A stretch of 64,000 bases of DNA. Source: Ustilaginoidea virens. Its lineage: Eukaryota > Ascomycota > Sordariomycetes > Hypocreales > Clavicipitaceae. This document shows, in pieces, positions 24,076 to 33,757 of this stretch. Position 1 is the stretch's first letter, and each line of letters opens with the position of its first letter. Location of the stretch: the NCBI RefSeq assembly GCF_000687475.1, contig NC_057319.1, positions 4,826,001-4,890,000 on the forward strand, given 5' to 3'. The notes under the pieces are model-generated. The model saw nothing but the letters and a program-made list of their open reading frames with translations, was not told the DNA's origin and searched no databases. The position numbers were made by a program, and so were the translations under genes.

Positions 24076-24798
24076 TGCGCTGCGCGGCGCGGCGCGGAGC
24101 TTGGAGCTTGGAGCTTGGAGCTTGGACGAGCGCGCCGGGAACGGGTGGGCAAATGGGAATGACTGGCTGACCGGCTGACTGGCTGAAGAGGAGGACAACG
24201 GAAGAATCAAAATGGCGCGATAGTGTGTTGTTTGAAGAGAGGAAAGGATGCGGCGGCTGTTGTTGCGCTTGGGAGGTTCAGTGTCTGGATGTTTGTTGCA
24301 GGCTGCCAGACGACGTGCACAGAGGGAGAGAGAGAGAGAGGGTGACGAGAACAAGGCGCCCCATGTTGGAGATGTTGGAGGCTACATACGATATGCGGCG
24401 CACTGTGATTGATAACTGTGCTGCTTGTCACTACCCATGTACTCTGCAGTTGTCTGGTTGTTTTGTCAGCTGGCAACTGAACAGAGTCTCAGCCGGGAAA
24501 ACCCAGTGCCGCTTCCGACCCGGATTTCAGCGTCAGTGACCCATCAAAAGCACGATAAGGATAAGCGCAGAGGCAAGACGGGTGAAAAAAGCCCCAAAAG
24601 GGCACCGCGGCCATATGCAGCCATGTTACGACAACGTGTACGACGATCAGCCAAGTTTGCTTAATTTCAATATCTGAATGCTATCAAGTCACCCAGCTCG
24701 CTCTCGCTCAATGCCTCTCAAAGAGTCTCGGACACGTCTGCTTTCATGACAAGACCACACACCATCACCCCCCCCCCCCCACCCCCCAAGGATGCGGC
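24076..24798. other. Spacer between yth1 and the methyltransferase
   Basis: 5' flank of the Yth1-like gene and 3' flank of the methyltransferase. It contains a GAGAGA run at about 24325-24340 and a C run of about 12 near 24769. No gene is supported. Confidence 0.6.
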
Positions 24799-26359
24799 TT
24801 ACACGGTCGTCCCCTGCTTCTGCCCGTAACAGAAGACGCACTTCATGTAACGATGTATCCTTCTGTCGTTCAAACTCTGTCTGACCTGCGTCACCAGCGC
24901 CAGCCGATCTTCCGCCGATATCCCCAAGGCTGCCAAGGGCTTGGCTGCAAACGCCCCGAGCGAGTCCAGAATCACTGCCCTGGTGAACATGCCCACTGCC
25001 TTCAAGTGCTTGTCTCTTGGCCAGGCGGCAATGGGCACCTTTTTCGTAATCACATGGATGTTTGTGAATCCCGCCTCGACAAGCGATTCCTCGAGTTTCA
25101 GCCCCTTGAGGGGCTCTCCCCCAAACGTGCGTAGTCCCTGCGCGGAAGCGTCGAAAAAGGTGCGCAACGGGTCCTCCTCGCTCATCGTCCCGTCGTCGCA
25201 CAATATCTGAGGAATAAACTCTTGAAACTCTACCCAGCCACCATCTTTCACATGACTGTTGCCATATTAGCCCGGGAAAGGGAGACAGCCCCCAAACAAA
25301 CAAACAAACAAACAAACAAACCAGATTGATGCTCCAGGTAGGCACGTACCGATATGTTCTCTGGAGCAGCCTGTCCAAGTCTCGTAACGTACCAGCCATT
25401 CCTCGGAAATGCACCAGATCAAAGTTGGACCCGTGAAGCCAGTCGGGTTCTTCGCAATCATCAACATACATTCGTACGTTGACGGGCACCCATTGTGGTT
25501 GAATTGGAGACAAATCAGTCCCCACTATACTAGCACTGGGGTACTGGTCGGCCACTAAGGTTGAAAATGAAGAGAAGAAGAAAAAAAAGAAAAAAGCAAA
25601 AACCAACAACAGCAAAAAGTCAGCTTCGTACATCATCAAGTCGCCAAGCTCTTTGTTTCGTTCATACCGTCTATCGCCCATGACCCTAGAACGACGAAAA
25701 CAGGTTAGTAAAACACCATCAGTAGCGGCATGCAAGGGTCACTCTGGTAGCCCTCTCTTGAGACGGATTGTTTTTTCCGTTTTTTTTTTGTTCCCACTTA
25801 CCAGTCCCAGTCCCGATATCGATAATTTTTTGAGGGTAGTTACCGATGTCTGAATAGAAAAGTCGCCCGCCCTGGTAGAATAATCGTCTCAGCGGTTGAT
25901 CATGGACGAGGTTCTCTTTTTTTATAAAGATGAAAGGGAAAAAAGAAATGCATGCATGCATACAGTGAGCTCGAGCATCAGGGCATGGTTTGTTTCTTCC
26001 CTCCTCTGCTCCAAGTCGTCATTAGGCAACGGGTAGCGGCCTTTCCGGAAGCCGTGATATCGTCGACCATGTGCCAGCTCATCCTCGTATGCGCTGGGGG
26101 TAACTGATATTGAGTAACCACAGGAGTGATTCGAACCGACGCTGATGCCGCCGTCCTCGAAGTTGTCGTCGGCGTCGGCGTCAAGAGAGAAGCGTTCGAA
26201 ATCATCGTCGGCATCGTCGGCATCGTCGTGCCACAGTTTACTGGTGGATGTGGCGGCGCCGAGATCCGGTGATGTCGATATCACGGAACAGATACCGTCG
26301 TCAACATCGCCGTCGCCGTCGCCGTCGCCGTCGCCATCGAGCCACGTGGGTAGAGACAT
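24799..26359 (-). CDS. SAM-dependent methyltransferase, LaeA-like (TAM/UMTA type)
   Basis: A class I methyltransferase; relatives include the secondary-metabolism regulator LaeA and many fungal enzymes of unknown substrate. Five exons are needed: 25964-26359, 25802-25913, 25668-25685, 25350-25554 and 24799-25255, giving 395 residues. The N-terminus is acidic with a Gly-Asp repeat, then YHGFRKGRYPLPNDDLEQRR, a family hallmark. Motif I is built across three exons: IIDIGTGTG, then SWAID from an 18-nt exon, then VADQYPSASIVGTDLSPIQP. Motifs continue with DDCEEPDW, FDLVHFRGMAG, the RHVKDGGWVEFQEF segment restored by the last splice, and a Trp-rich C-terminal part. Acidic residue GTDLS is the expected SAM ribose contact. 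Substrate and pathway are not readable; no biosynthetic cluster genes flank it. Confidence 0.87.
25293..25321. repeat. CAAA microsatellite in methyltransferase intron 4
   Basis: About seven CAAA units on the plus strand, inside the intron between 25256 and 25349. Confidence 0.9.
26309..26336. repeat. CGTCGC microsatellite encoding Gly-Asp in the methyltransferase N-terminus
   Basis: Hexanucleotide repeats on the plus strand read as alternating Asp-Gly on the minus strand, a few codons after the start. Confidence 0.85.
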
Positions 26360-28038
26360 CTGGTAGTCGGGGTGGCGGGGAGAATCGCCCCCGACATGGC
26401 GTGCAGAAGAAGGGCTGGCTTTGTATCTGGCTTTGTATAGCTGCTGCCAGAGCCAGCGTCCTTGTCAACAGGGGCAGGGAGGCTCCCAGAGTGAGAGAAG
26501 TGGAACCAGGCCATTGCCAAGTTCCAAGTTCCAACAGTCAAGCTTCCTGAAGCCCGACGAGGCAACGCCGAAGGGGTAAGCACCCCCACCCCGGCAGGCA
26601 AGTCGAGCCGGTTTGGTTGTCGAGGGCGCGAGCTAGGTAAACCTATTTTTTCCTCCTCGATACTGGAGACGTGACTGGCAAATGGAATCGGTGGCTGCGC
26701 AAGTGGCTGCGAACCGGCGCTGAAAATCCCGTACACGGACTCCGCCGTACAGAGCACGCGCTGGCAGGTTTGCATCCATTGGCGGCATCGGATCGGAGGG
26801 GCCTTTGGTGGCATCATGTTGCAGATTGGACTGAGAGTCATTTTCGAAGACCCTGCATGTGACCCCCAAGTTCCCGCGTCTGCATTTGCAAAAGGTCTGA
26901 TCCTCGGTGCTGACGCCCGCCTGCCGCCTGCCGCCTGCCGCCCTCCGCCCTCCGCCCTTCCACCCTGGCTGCCGTTGCCGTCGCTGAAAACATGCCACTA
27001 CCTATCCAGGTGTACTGTCGGGAAACTCAACTTGATTCCTTGCCAAATCCATCGTCCCTCCGAGCTGCATTCGCCCCGGCGTCGGTCCAACTAAGCGTCT
27101 CCAGAAAGCCGGGTGGAGCAGCAAAAGTCGCAAGCCACTGCCTCGCTTTTTCTTGTGCTATAATTTACAAATGCCGCCTAGTGGAAATTCTCGGCTTTCA
27201 ATCATCAGAGGCAGTGGCGGGTGCTCGTACCCTAGGAATAATAAGTCGACGGCGATTCAGTTAGCCGTTCAAATCGGGGGAAATCGCTTATATTTAGAAC
27301 CACGTCATGCCAATTTCTGAACGGGCTTGTGTAAGTGAAGACCCGGTCTGTACGGAGTAGTAGTGAGAAAATGGAATTGCAAGGGGCGGCGGTCAATGTC
27401 CGCTCCACCATTGCCCAAGGGTCGCAAATCTCGCAGCTCAGGCCGGGGCCGGTTCGGCCATTCATGAACTGTCCAAGTTCCCATGGCACCATGCATCATG
27501 GAAGCTTGACGGCCCAGCCAGCCAGCCAGCCAGACGTGCTTCATTCCTCGGCCATGGTTTTTTGGTCGCTCGAGCCTTGCTCCGCTTCGCAGTCCATCCT
27601 GGTCCTGGTATGTATGCTTGTTTCCCCTACTCCACGTCCTCCTCTCTGTGGCTCCCTCGACCTCTCGCCTCGACCTCTCGAGGGTTTTGTCTGAGATTCT
27701 GGCCTTTGCCATTTTGAACAGGCAACCGCCGCGTTTGAACTTTGGCACCTGGCAATTTTGAAATGTTATAAATCGCATCCCTCCCCCCCCCCCCCCCTCT
27801 CCCCCCGCGTCACCCAGCCATTCGCCTGAATCGGTTTCCCCTTTCCCCTCCCAACCCCCGCTATCGCTGCACAAGTCTTTCCAAGTCTGGTCCGTCGTAG
27901 GCTAATCAAACACACCTTCATCTGTGGAGAGCATCTGCTCCAACTAACAAGCTGCAGAAGCTCAGGAGTCAGCCGTCCCCGGCTTTATTAGTCGACCAAT
28001 CCGTACCCCGCGCCAAGGTTGAAACGCGATCCTCTCAC

Positions 28039-28095
28039 CGCTTGTCCCGCTTGTCCCGCTTGTCCCGCTTGACGCTTGACGCTTGACGCTTGTCC
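28039..28095. repeat. Minisatellite of CGCTTGTCC and CGCTTGA units
   Basis: Three CGCTTGTCC units, then three CGCTTGA units, then a further CGCTTGTCC, back to back. Confidence 0.9.
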
Positions 28096-29730
28096 CTGCG
28101 TGCAGCTTCCCTCGTCGCCGGGTCAATGGACCGTCTTGTTTAAGTAACACGATCCCGACACTGTGCCGAATTTAAACACGATCCCGACACTGCACCGACG
28201 AAAACAATTGCAATCAAGCATCCTTCCTGTCTGCTCGGTTGCCGGCCACTCCAACACGGCCTCTGGGCAGCATTTCATCATCTTGTTGATGCCCACTGTG
28301 GGAGCACCTGAAATCCAAAGTGTCGACTTGGGCTGCTCGTTAGCTCCCAAGACATACTCCATAGCGTACTTGGCCTGGCCAGTCCACATCGAGTCGCCAC
28401 CACCACCAACTCCGCCATCAAGTATCGACGCAAAACGATACGCCAACACGCCAACACGCCTGCACCTGTCACGTCTCTGCTTTGTTAGCACGCGCGAGGA
28501 GGGGTGTCAGCTTTTCGCGGATGTAACCGAGCCGAGCGGAGTACCCTGCTTGCGATTTGTCCACTCACTCTCGGCCCTGGTTTTGCACAATCAGAGGGCT
28601 TCACATTCACTTCGTATCAGGCCACCTTACTTCGCCTTTTTAGCATCTGGCGCTGTTTTTTTTTTTTCCGCGTCAAGTCTGTGCTTAGCCCAAGTACGGC
28701 TCTCCCATCTCCCGCGTCGCACCGAAAACAAGAACGAAAACGAAAACGAAAAGAAAAACGAAAACGTTGGGGGCGTGATTCTCGTGCGCATACTCCGTAC
28801 TCAGTACTCCGTAAGCTACGGGATTTCGGCTCAAATCCTCCGTCGACTCTGGTGTCGGACTTCTAGAGACTTCCGTTGTGTATCACGGTCCCCCGTTCCT
28901 CACCAACCTCACCAACCCGGGCGGGTCCCACCAACCAGGGCAACCAGGGCGAGGCGGACAGGACAAGCAGCCAGGGGTAAACCGGGAACGTCTGCACACC
29001 AGACTCGTTACTTGGTCCAATCCGCCTGTACCTCCTCTTTTGTGCCTCCGCTTTTTCGGTCCGCCTGCGCCACCACCGGCACCTAGGGAAGACTAATCAC
29101 CAGGGAGCCAGGGAGCCAGGGAAGCCCAAGATTTATAGGGTACCACACCACACCGCGCGACGCGTACCCACGTCGGCAAATCATCATCCCAGCTCACGCT
29201 CCCTGTGGCTGGGGTTCGGCTCGAATAGGTGTCCCGTACAGTGTGAGCTGAGCGTGTGCTCCAAGTCGGCAAGTGAGTGAGCCCAGGTGACCCGTTGCCG
29301 GCAAAGCTCGGCTGTGGTTGTAGACGTGTGTACGGAGTACAGGGTACGTTGATCGTGGGTACCCGGCACGCATCACAGAGAGGCATCACAGAGAGAGTTG
29401 GCGGATACCAACATGGGCAGCAACACGCCAAGAACCAAGCACCACTTCACTTGCCCCTTCATGCCATTCCCTGCGTTTCTCGACCACTCACGTAACACGC
29501 ACACACTGACCAATCATTAGCATCGCACGTTGCCCGGGGGGTTGGCCTCGTTTCTGACAGTGTCCGACGCCGCCGGCTGATCGAGTCCCCAAAAAAAAAA
29601 AGGTGACAAGCTTGGCCCACAGCAAAACAAGCGCCTCGGCAAACCGCTGCACCGCTGCGTCCCAGGCCGCCGTCCCGCCGTCAATCAATTCGCATTTCCA
29701 ATCACCCCTTGGGTCGCGGAACTTGTGGTG

Positions 29731-29758
29731 GTCGTCTGTGGTCGTCTGTGGTCGTCTG
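29731..29758. repeat. 10-bp tandem repeat GTCGTCTGTG x3
   Basis: Two exact copies and a partial third, with no interruption. Confidence 0.9.
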
Positions 29759-29850
29759 CTGGTGCTTGCTAATCGACGGCCTCCACCGCCGCCCGCACGC
29801 CGCACGCGCGCACATCCTCCCATCCTCGGCCTCTATCCTCAGGCCCCGCA

Positions 29851-29910
29851 ACCACTACAACCCACTACAACCCACCACAACCCACTACAACCCGCTACAG
29901 CCCACTACAA
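29851..29910. repeat. 10-bp tandem repeat CCCACTACAA x6
   Basis: Six head-to-tail decamers, with single-base differences in some copies. It is the second decamer array within 200 bp. Confidence 0.9.
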
Positions 29911-30115
29911 CCCCATCGTCCCATCCCCTCCCGCCCCAGGGTGGGCCCCTTGCTGGCCTAACACTGGACGAGGCTGCCCCGCTCAGGACGAGCCGTGCGT
30001 CTCTCCCCATCAGGTCCCACCACCACCACCGCTCCCAGCAGGTCTGACGAATCACAACACTTGAATCATCCTGGGCCGCCCGTGACCTCATCACCGTGTT
30101 CAGTCACCTCTTGTG

Positions 30116-30172
30116 CTTCAGCGCTTCAGCGGTTCAGTGGTTCAGTGGCTCGGTGGTTCGGTGGTTCAGCGG
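30116..30172. repeat. TTCAGYGG-like tandem repeat
   Basis: Units of eight to ten bases (TTCAGCGG, TTCAGTGG, CTCGGTGG, TTCGGTGG) follow each other in the putative leader region of the J-protein gene. Confidence 0.8.
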
Positions 30173-30590
30173 CCTCGACCCCAGCTCTCGACCGCCACCA
30201 GGCTGGGGCCCTCCCGACCTCGATCGACATTTGAACAACCGCAACGTCAAAGCCCGCTCCGCGCTCCGCGGCCTTGCTCTCTGATCTTCCCTTTCCACAG
30301 CACAAGGTCGACGGGTCTATTCCGCGCGCCACCTATTCCTTCTATATCCCGCATCTTTGAGACTGCTGGTCTGTCCTCATTTCTGCCATTCAGCCTACTG
30401 GGCAAAGTCTTCTGACTGGGGATTTCCCGCTACCCTTTGTCACCACCGGCAGCAGCAAAAGGGCTTGTTGAGTTGTGGCCTTTACACTTTTAGATGTCAG
30501 ATCCTATTGCGGCTTGTTTGCCTCTGTTTTGAATCCCTATTCTCATTTTTTTTTTTTTTGGAGACAACTTCTTCAACGCCCCGAGACGAA

Positions 30591-32435
30591 ATGAGTCCGC
30601 TTCCTCCTGATCCATACAAGATTCTCGGCGTCCCAAAAGATGCACCTATCACGGAAATTCGGTCCGCCCATCGGAAGCTCGTCTTGAAGTGTCACCCCGA
30701 CAAGATTCAGGACCCGGCCTTGAAGGCTCAAAAGCAGGCCGAGTTTCAAAGTGTACAGCAGGCCTACGAGCTACTCAGCGACGATCTCGAACGCCAAAAA
30801 TACGACGAAAAGGTCAAACTGGAAGATTTGAGGAAGCAGTTTCAGAACAAGGCCAACATTTCCACCCCGCGCTCGGCTCCGAGATATTCCGGCCAAGATG
30901 AGGCTCGCGGAGCCGAATCTCGCGCCTCCCCGTTCAAGGCCGGTGCATCGCCTCCAACTGCCAGCTACGCCTACAATCGCTTTTCGGACGAAGATTTACA
31001 TCGTGGAGCCCGCGTTTTTGAAGCCACTCCCCGGTCATCTCGCCGGGAAACCGGCTATACAGAAAAAGCATCGAAACGGGAAGGCGAAAGAGACAGGGAA
31101 AGGGACAGAGAAAGAGAAAGAGATCGCGATCGCGATCGCGAACGTGAACGTGAACGTGAACGGGAACGGGACCGCGATCGTGACGCACGAGACAGAGAGA
31201 GGGAAAGAGAAAAGGACAAGGAAAGGGAGCGAGAGCGCCGAAGGCGGGAGGAAGCTGTCAAGCGTGCCGAAAAGGAAGCCAAAGAGGCTCGTCGGGCGGA
31301 GAAGAGGGCGCGAGAGAAGCAGCGCGACAAGGATATCAAGCGAGAAGCCGACGAGAAGAAGCGTTATGCCAAGCCCTATATCGAACCCTACGACGACGAA
31401 CACGCGCCCCCCAAGTCGGAAAAGAAAAAGTCTAGCAGCAGCAAGAAGCATGACGAGAAGAGAGACCGTTCATCCGGCAGGGAAGAAACCCCGGCGCCCG
31501 TTCCAGCACCTCCTCCCCCGCCAATGCCCCAGAGATCCTACACCAGCAACCTCGACTACGCCACGTCTTACATCCAAGCTTCAAAGGCCAAGGTCAGCAC
31601 AGTGCCGGGTCTGCAACGCTCGCCTACTTACCATGTCCGAACGGTTCAACCACCGGCTCCGACGCCCCCTCCTGGACCCAGCGGGCCGTTTGCCGTGCCC
31701 GACGATGACGAGGCTCGCCGCTCGTCAGCAAAGCCGCGCCGAGGGTCTGGAGATGGCCCGAGACTCTCAAGAGAGCGTTCGTACCGCGGCTCATCGCGTG
31801 AAGCTCTGGACGACCCTCCGATAGTCAGCGCTTCGCCTTCGGGTCGCCACCCTGCTCAATTTCCCAAACAGGGCTCCGCAGCATCGGCCATGTCTGCGTC
31901 GCCTCCAAGACCTGATCTGACGCGCAACAAGACGATGCCTGCAGAAGCCGGCATCTACTCCCGCTCGCCAGCTGGGATCTCGAGATCCCAGACCTTCAAC
32001 GCTTTTGGCGAAACGGCGGAGCACCCTCAAGGCCGGAGCCGGTCCCGCCTGCAACCGCAGGTGGAGCTGGAGTCTGATTCCGAGGACCTTTACGAGCGTC
32101 GACGAGATAGGAAGCATCGGAGCAGCAGGCGACACCACTCACCAGAGCCAATGAGAACCGAGAATGTGTCACGTTATCAGGTTGACGGGAGTCGCAGCAG
32201 GCTTCACAGCTCATACACGCGTCGTGTCGATCCTGAGCTGGTCGAGCCGTACACTTACTATGTGCATCCTCAGGATGCTCGCCCATCAATGCCAGTTCGC
32301 GAAGCCAGTTACACTGCCGCGACTGCGACAGCAAAGTTCCCCAAGGTCAAAACGTCCAAGGCCTACGGGTATGACGACGTCCAATACAGTTATTATGATA
32401 AACCGCCACGCGAAGAGTACGTGGCATATGCATGA
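30591..32435 (+). CDS. J-domain protein with Arg/Glu/Asp-rich tail
   Basis: An Hsp70 co-chaperone by its J-domain; the client is unknown. Single exon, 614 residues. The J-domain is at the N-terminus: DPYKILGVPKDAPITEIRSA, the HPD motif in LKCHPDKIQDP (residues 35-37), then FQSVQQAYELLSDDLERQKYD. From about residue 160 there is a long charged region of Arg-Glu and Arg-Asp dipeptides, probably helical, followed by a Lys-rich segment, a Pro-rich patch and a Ser/Arg-rich C-terminal half with many possible phosphorylation sites. It ends YDKPPREEYVAYA. The start at 30591 is the first ATG directly before the J-domain; the open frame upstream runs through a T-rich leader and is not expected to be coding. 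Charged tails of this kind are common in RNA-processing proteins, so a nuclear role is possible but inferred. Confidence 0.85.
   Translation: MSPLPPDPYKILGVPKDAPITEIRSAHRKLVLKCHPDKIQDPALKAQKQAEFQSVQQAYELLSDDLERQKYDEKVKLEDLRKQFQNKANISTPRSAPRYSGQDEARGAESRASPFKAGASPPTASYAYNRFSDEDLHRGARVFEATPRSSRRETGYTEKASKREGERDRERDRERERDRDRDRERERERERERDRDRDARDREREREKDKERERERRRREEAVKRAEKEAKEARRAEKRAREKQRDKDIKREADEKKRYAKPYIEPYDDEHAPPKSEKKKSSSSKKHDEKRDRSSGREETPAPVPAPPPPPMPQRSYTSNLDYATSYIQASKAKVSTVPGLQRSPTYHVRTVQPPAPTPPPGPSGPFAVPDDDEARRSSAKPRRGSGDGPRLSRERSYRGSSREALDDPPIVSASPSGRHPAQFPKQGSAASAMSASPPRPDLTRNKTMPAEAGIYSRSPAGISRSQTFNAFGETAEHPQGRSRSRLQPQVELESDSEDLYERRRDRKHRSSRRHHSPEPMRTENVSRYQVDGSRSRLHSSYTRRVDPELVEPYTYYVHPQDARPSMPVREASYTAATATAKFPKVKTSKAYGYDDVQYSYYDKPPREEYVAYA
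31081..31255. repeat. Purine-rich hexamer repeat encoding Arg-Glu/Arg-Asp
   Basis: Imperfect GA-rich hexamers (including GATCGC and GAACGT/GAACGG units) encode the charged dipeptide stretch of the J-protein. Confidence 0.8.
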
Positions 32436-33460
32436 AAGGGCGTTTGAAGGGGTTTTATTTTTGTTCACGATTTGTTTCTATTTCGTCACGGGTGACAAAC
32501 TTGACAACCTTTTCCGGACATATCCACGATTTAATGTGGGCGAGAATTCAGTCACTCGAATCACCAGTGTGGGGATGATTCGTTTTCGGTATCCTGGTTT
32601 CTTTGCGTTTCTTTCGTTTGCCTGCTTGCTCTCCTCTTTCTTTTCGATTGTATCCAGCCATGTTTTGTCTTTTTTTTTTTTTTTTTTTTCCTTCGTTTCC
32701 TTTTTTCCCCGACTGTCACGATTTATGTGAGCTGAGACGCCTATAACACATCTTTGGCAAAGATCCTCCAGGGGAACCAGAACCCTTGTGCTGTTGCGGA
32801 ATTATGACCTTTGGGAGTTTGAGCTGGTCCACGGGTAAGCATCGGTCATGACGGCATTCCCGGACGCGTCGCGGTCGCATCGTTTGACGCGCAGCGGTGG
32901 CAGGGATCGCGCTTGCTGCGTGTTTGTTGGGGAACAGCACACCGTCCCATGACGGAATTCGTGTGGCCGGTTACGTGGTATGTTTTTGGGATGGGCTTTT
33001 TGTGTTTTGATGACGGAGAACGGAGTACCGAGGACAGCTTGTGAAGTGGCGTTTGCCGCGGTTTGCGATTTGGTCTGTGTTGGGATACCACGCTCGTTTG
33101 CTAGACAATAGAAGTGGCCGCACGCACTTGTCTTGCTGGTTGCAAGTTGCAAAGTCTGGAGAATGTGCGTACAAGTGCTGGTCTTGTTTGTGATTGTTGG
33201 ATGGGGCTGCCAATCAACCAGAGCCAAGGTTGAGCGGGCTACGTGTAGTCCGTAGGTCCGTCAGGTTGTACTCACCAAGCACTCGGGATTGACACCCGGA
33301 CCAGGTCGTACCAAGCCTCGCAGTGCAGAAGGCAGCCGTGGACATGACATGTCAAATACCAACCCGCACCAGGGGGGAAAAAAATAACCTGAAGAAAAGG
33401 AAAAACCAGGAACAGGTGGCGAAATGAAGCTCCAACTTTAAAAAAAAGTTGAGAAAAAAA
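32436..33460. other. Spacer after the J-protein gene
   Basis: 3' UTR of the J-protein gene with a T run near 32670-32690, then about 700 bp with no supported gene up to the tRNA. Confidence 0.6.
33454..33460 (-). terminator. Pol III T-run terminator of tRNA-Phe
   Basis: Seven consecutive T on the minus strand immediately after the tRNA 3' end. Confidence 0.8.
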
Positions 33461-33557
33461 TGCGGCCAGTGTGACTCGAACACACGACCTTCAGATAGGC
33501 ATCCGTAGGATTGAAGTTGACTTCAGTCTGACGATCTCCCAGCTAATCTATGGCCGC
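33461..33557 (-). tRNA. tRNA-Phe (GAA) with a 24-nt intron
   Basis: Reading the minus strand, the acceptor arms GCGGCCA and TGGCCGC pair over 7 bp with discriminator A. The D arm is GATT-AGCTGGGA-GATC. The anticodon stem TCAGA/TCTGA carries loop CTGAAGA, giving anticodon GAA. The T arm is GTGTG-TTCGAAT-CACAC with a good B box. The intron sits at the canonical 37/38 position after CTGAAG and is 24 nt, leaving a 73-nt mature body before CCA addition. A run of seven T follows directly on the sense strand, a Pol III terminator. Confidence 0.95.
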
Positions 33558-33757
33558 AGATGGTGGAGCGACAAGTATTATACGCTATATACCGTTGCCC
33601 GGCGGAGGCACTGAAATCCGAGGTAGGCTCCTGCTGCATCCTCGCCACGGGGCAAACTACAAGGGCAAACGACGACGACGAGGTGAATCAAATCGGCTTA
33701 TTTTCAGAATGGCCACGCCATGTAATTTTCGCTTTTTGGCTACCTGCACAAAGCCCG

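Larger units (their letters stand above)
26360..30590. other. Gene-poor 4.2-kb region rich in short tandem repeats
   Basis: No coding gene is supported on either strand. It contains TACGGAGTA words at 27351-27359 and 29331-29339, TACTCCGTA at 28791-28799 and 28805-28813, a C run of 15 or more near 27782, a C-to-T microsatellite zone, and minisatellites at 28039-28095, 29731-29758, 29851-29910 and 30116-30172. The last few hundred bases are probably the promoter and 5' UTR of the J-protein gene. Open frames such as 28163-29086 are low-complexity and lack splice or domain support. Confidence 0.6.

Noticed and set aside
23233..24162. 309-codon frame antisense to the Yth1-like gene
   Set aside because: Pro/Val repeats mirror the Arg-Asp hexamers; CCCH fingers are on the other strand.
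16118..26359. Amidase, DUF1776 and methyltransferase considered as a secondary-metabolite cluster
   Set aside because: No backbone synthase, P450 or pathway regulator is present, and housekeeping genes (wss1, yth1) are interleaved.
28163..29086. 307-codon frame in the gene-poor region
   Set aside because: Contains microsatellite-derived Asn/Glu/Lys repeats and no domain or conserved segment.
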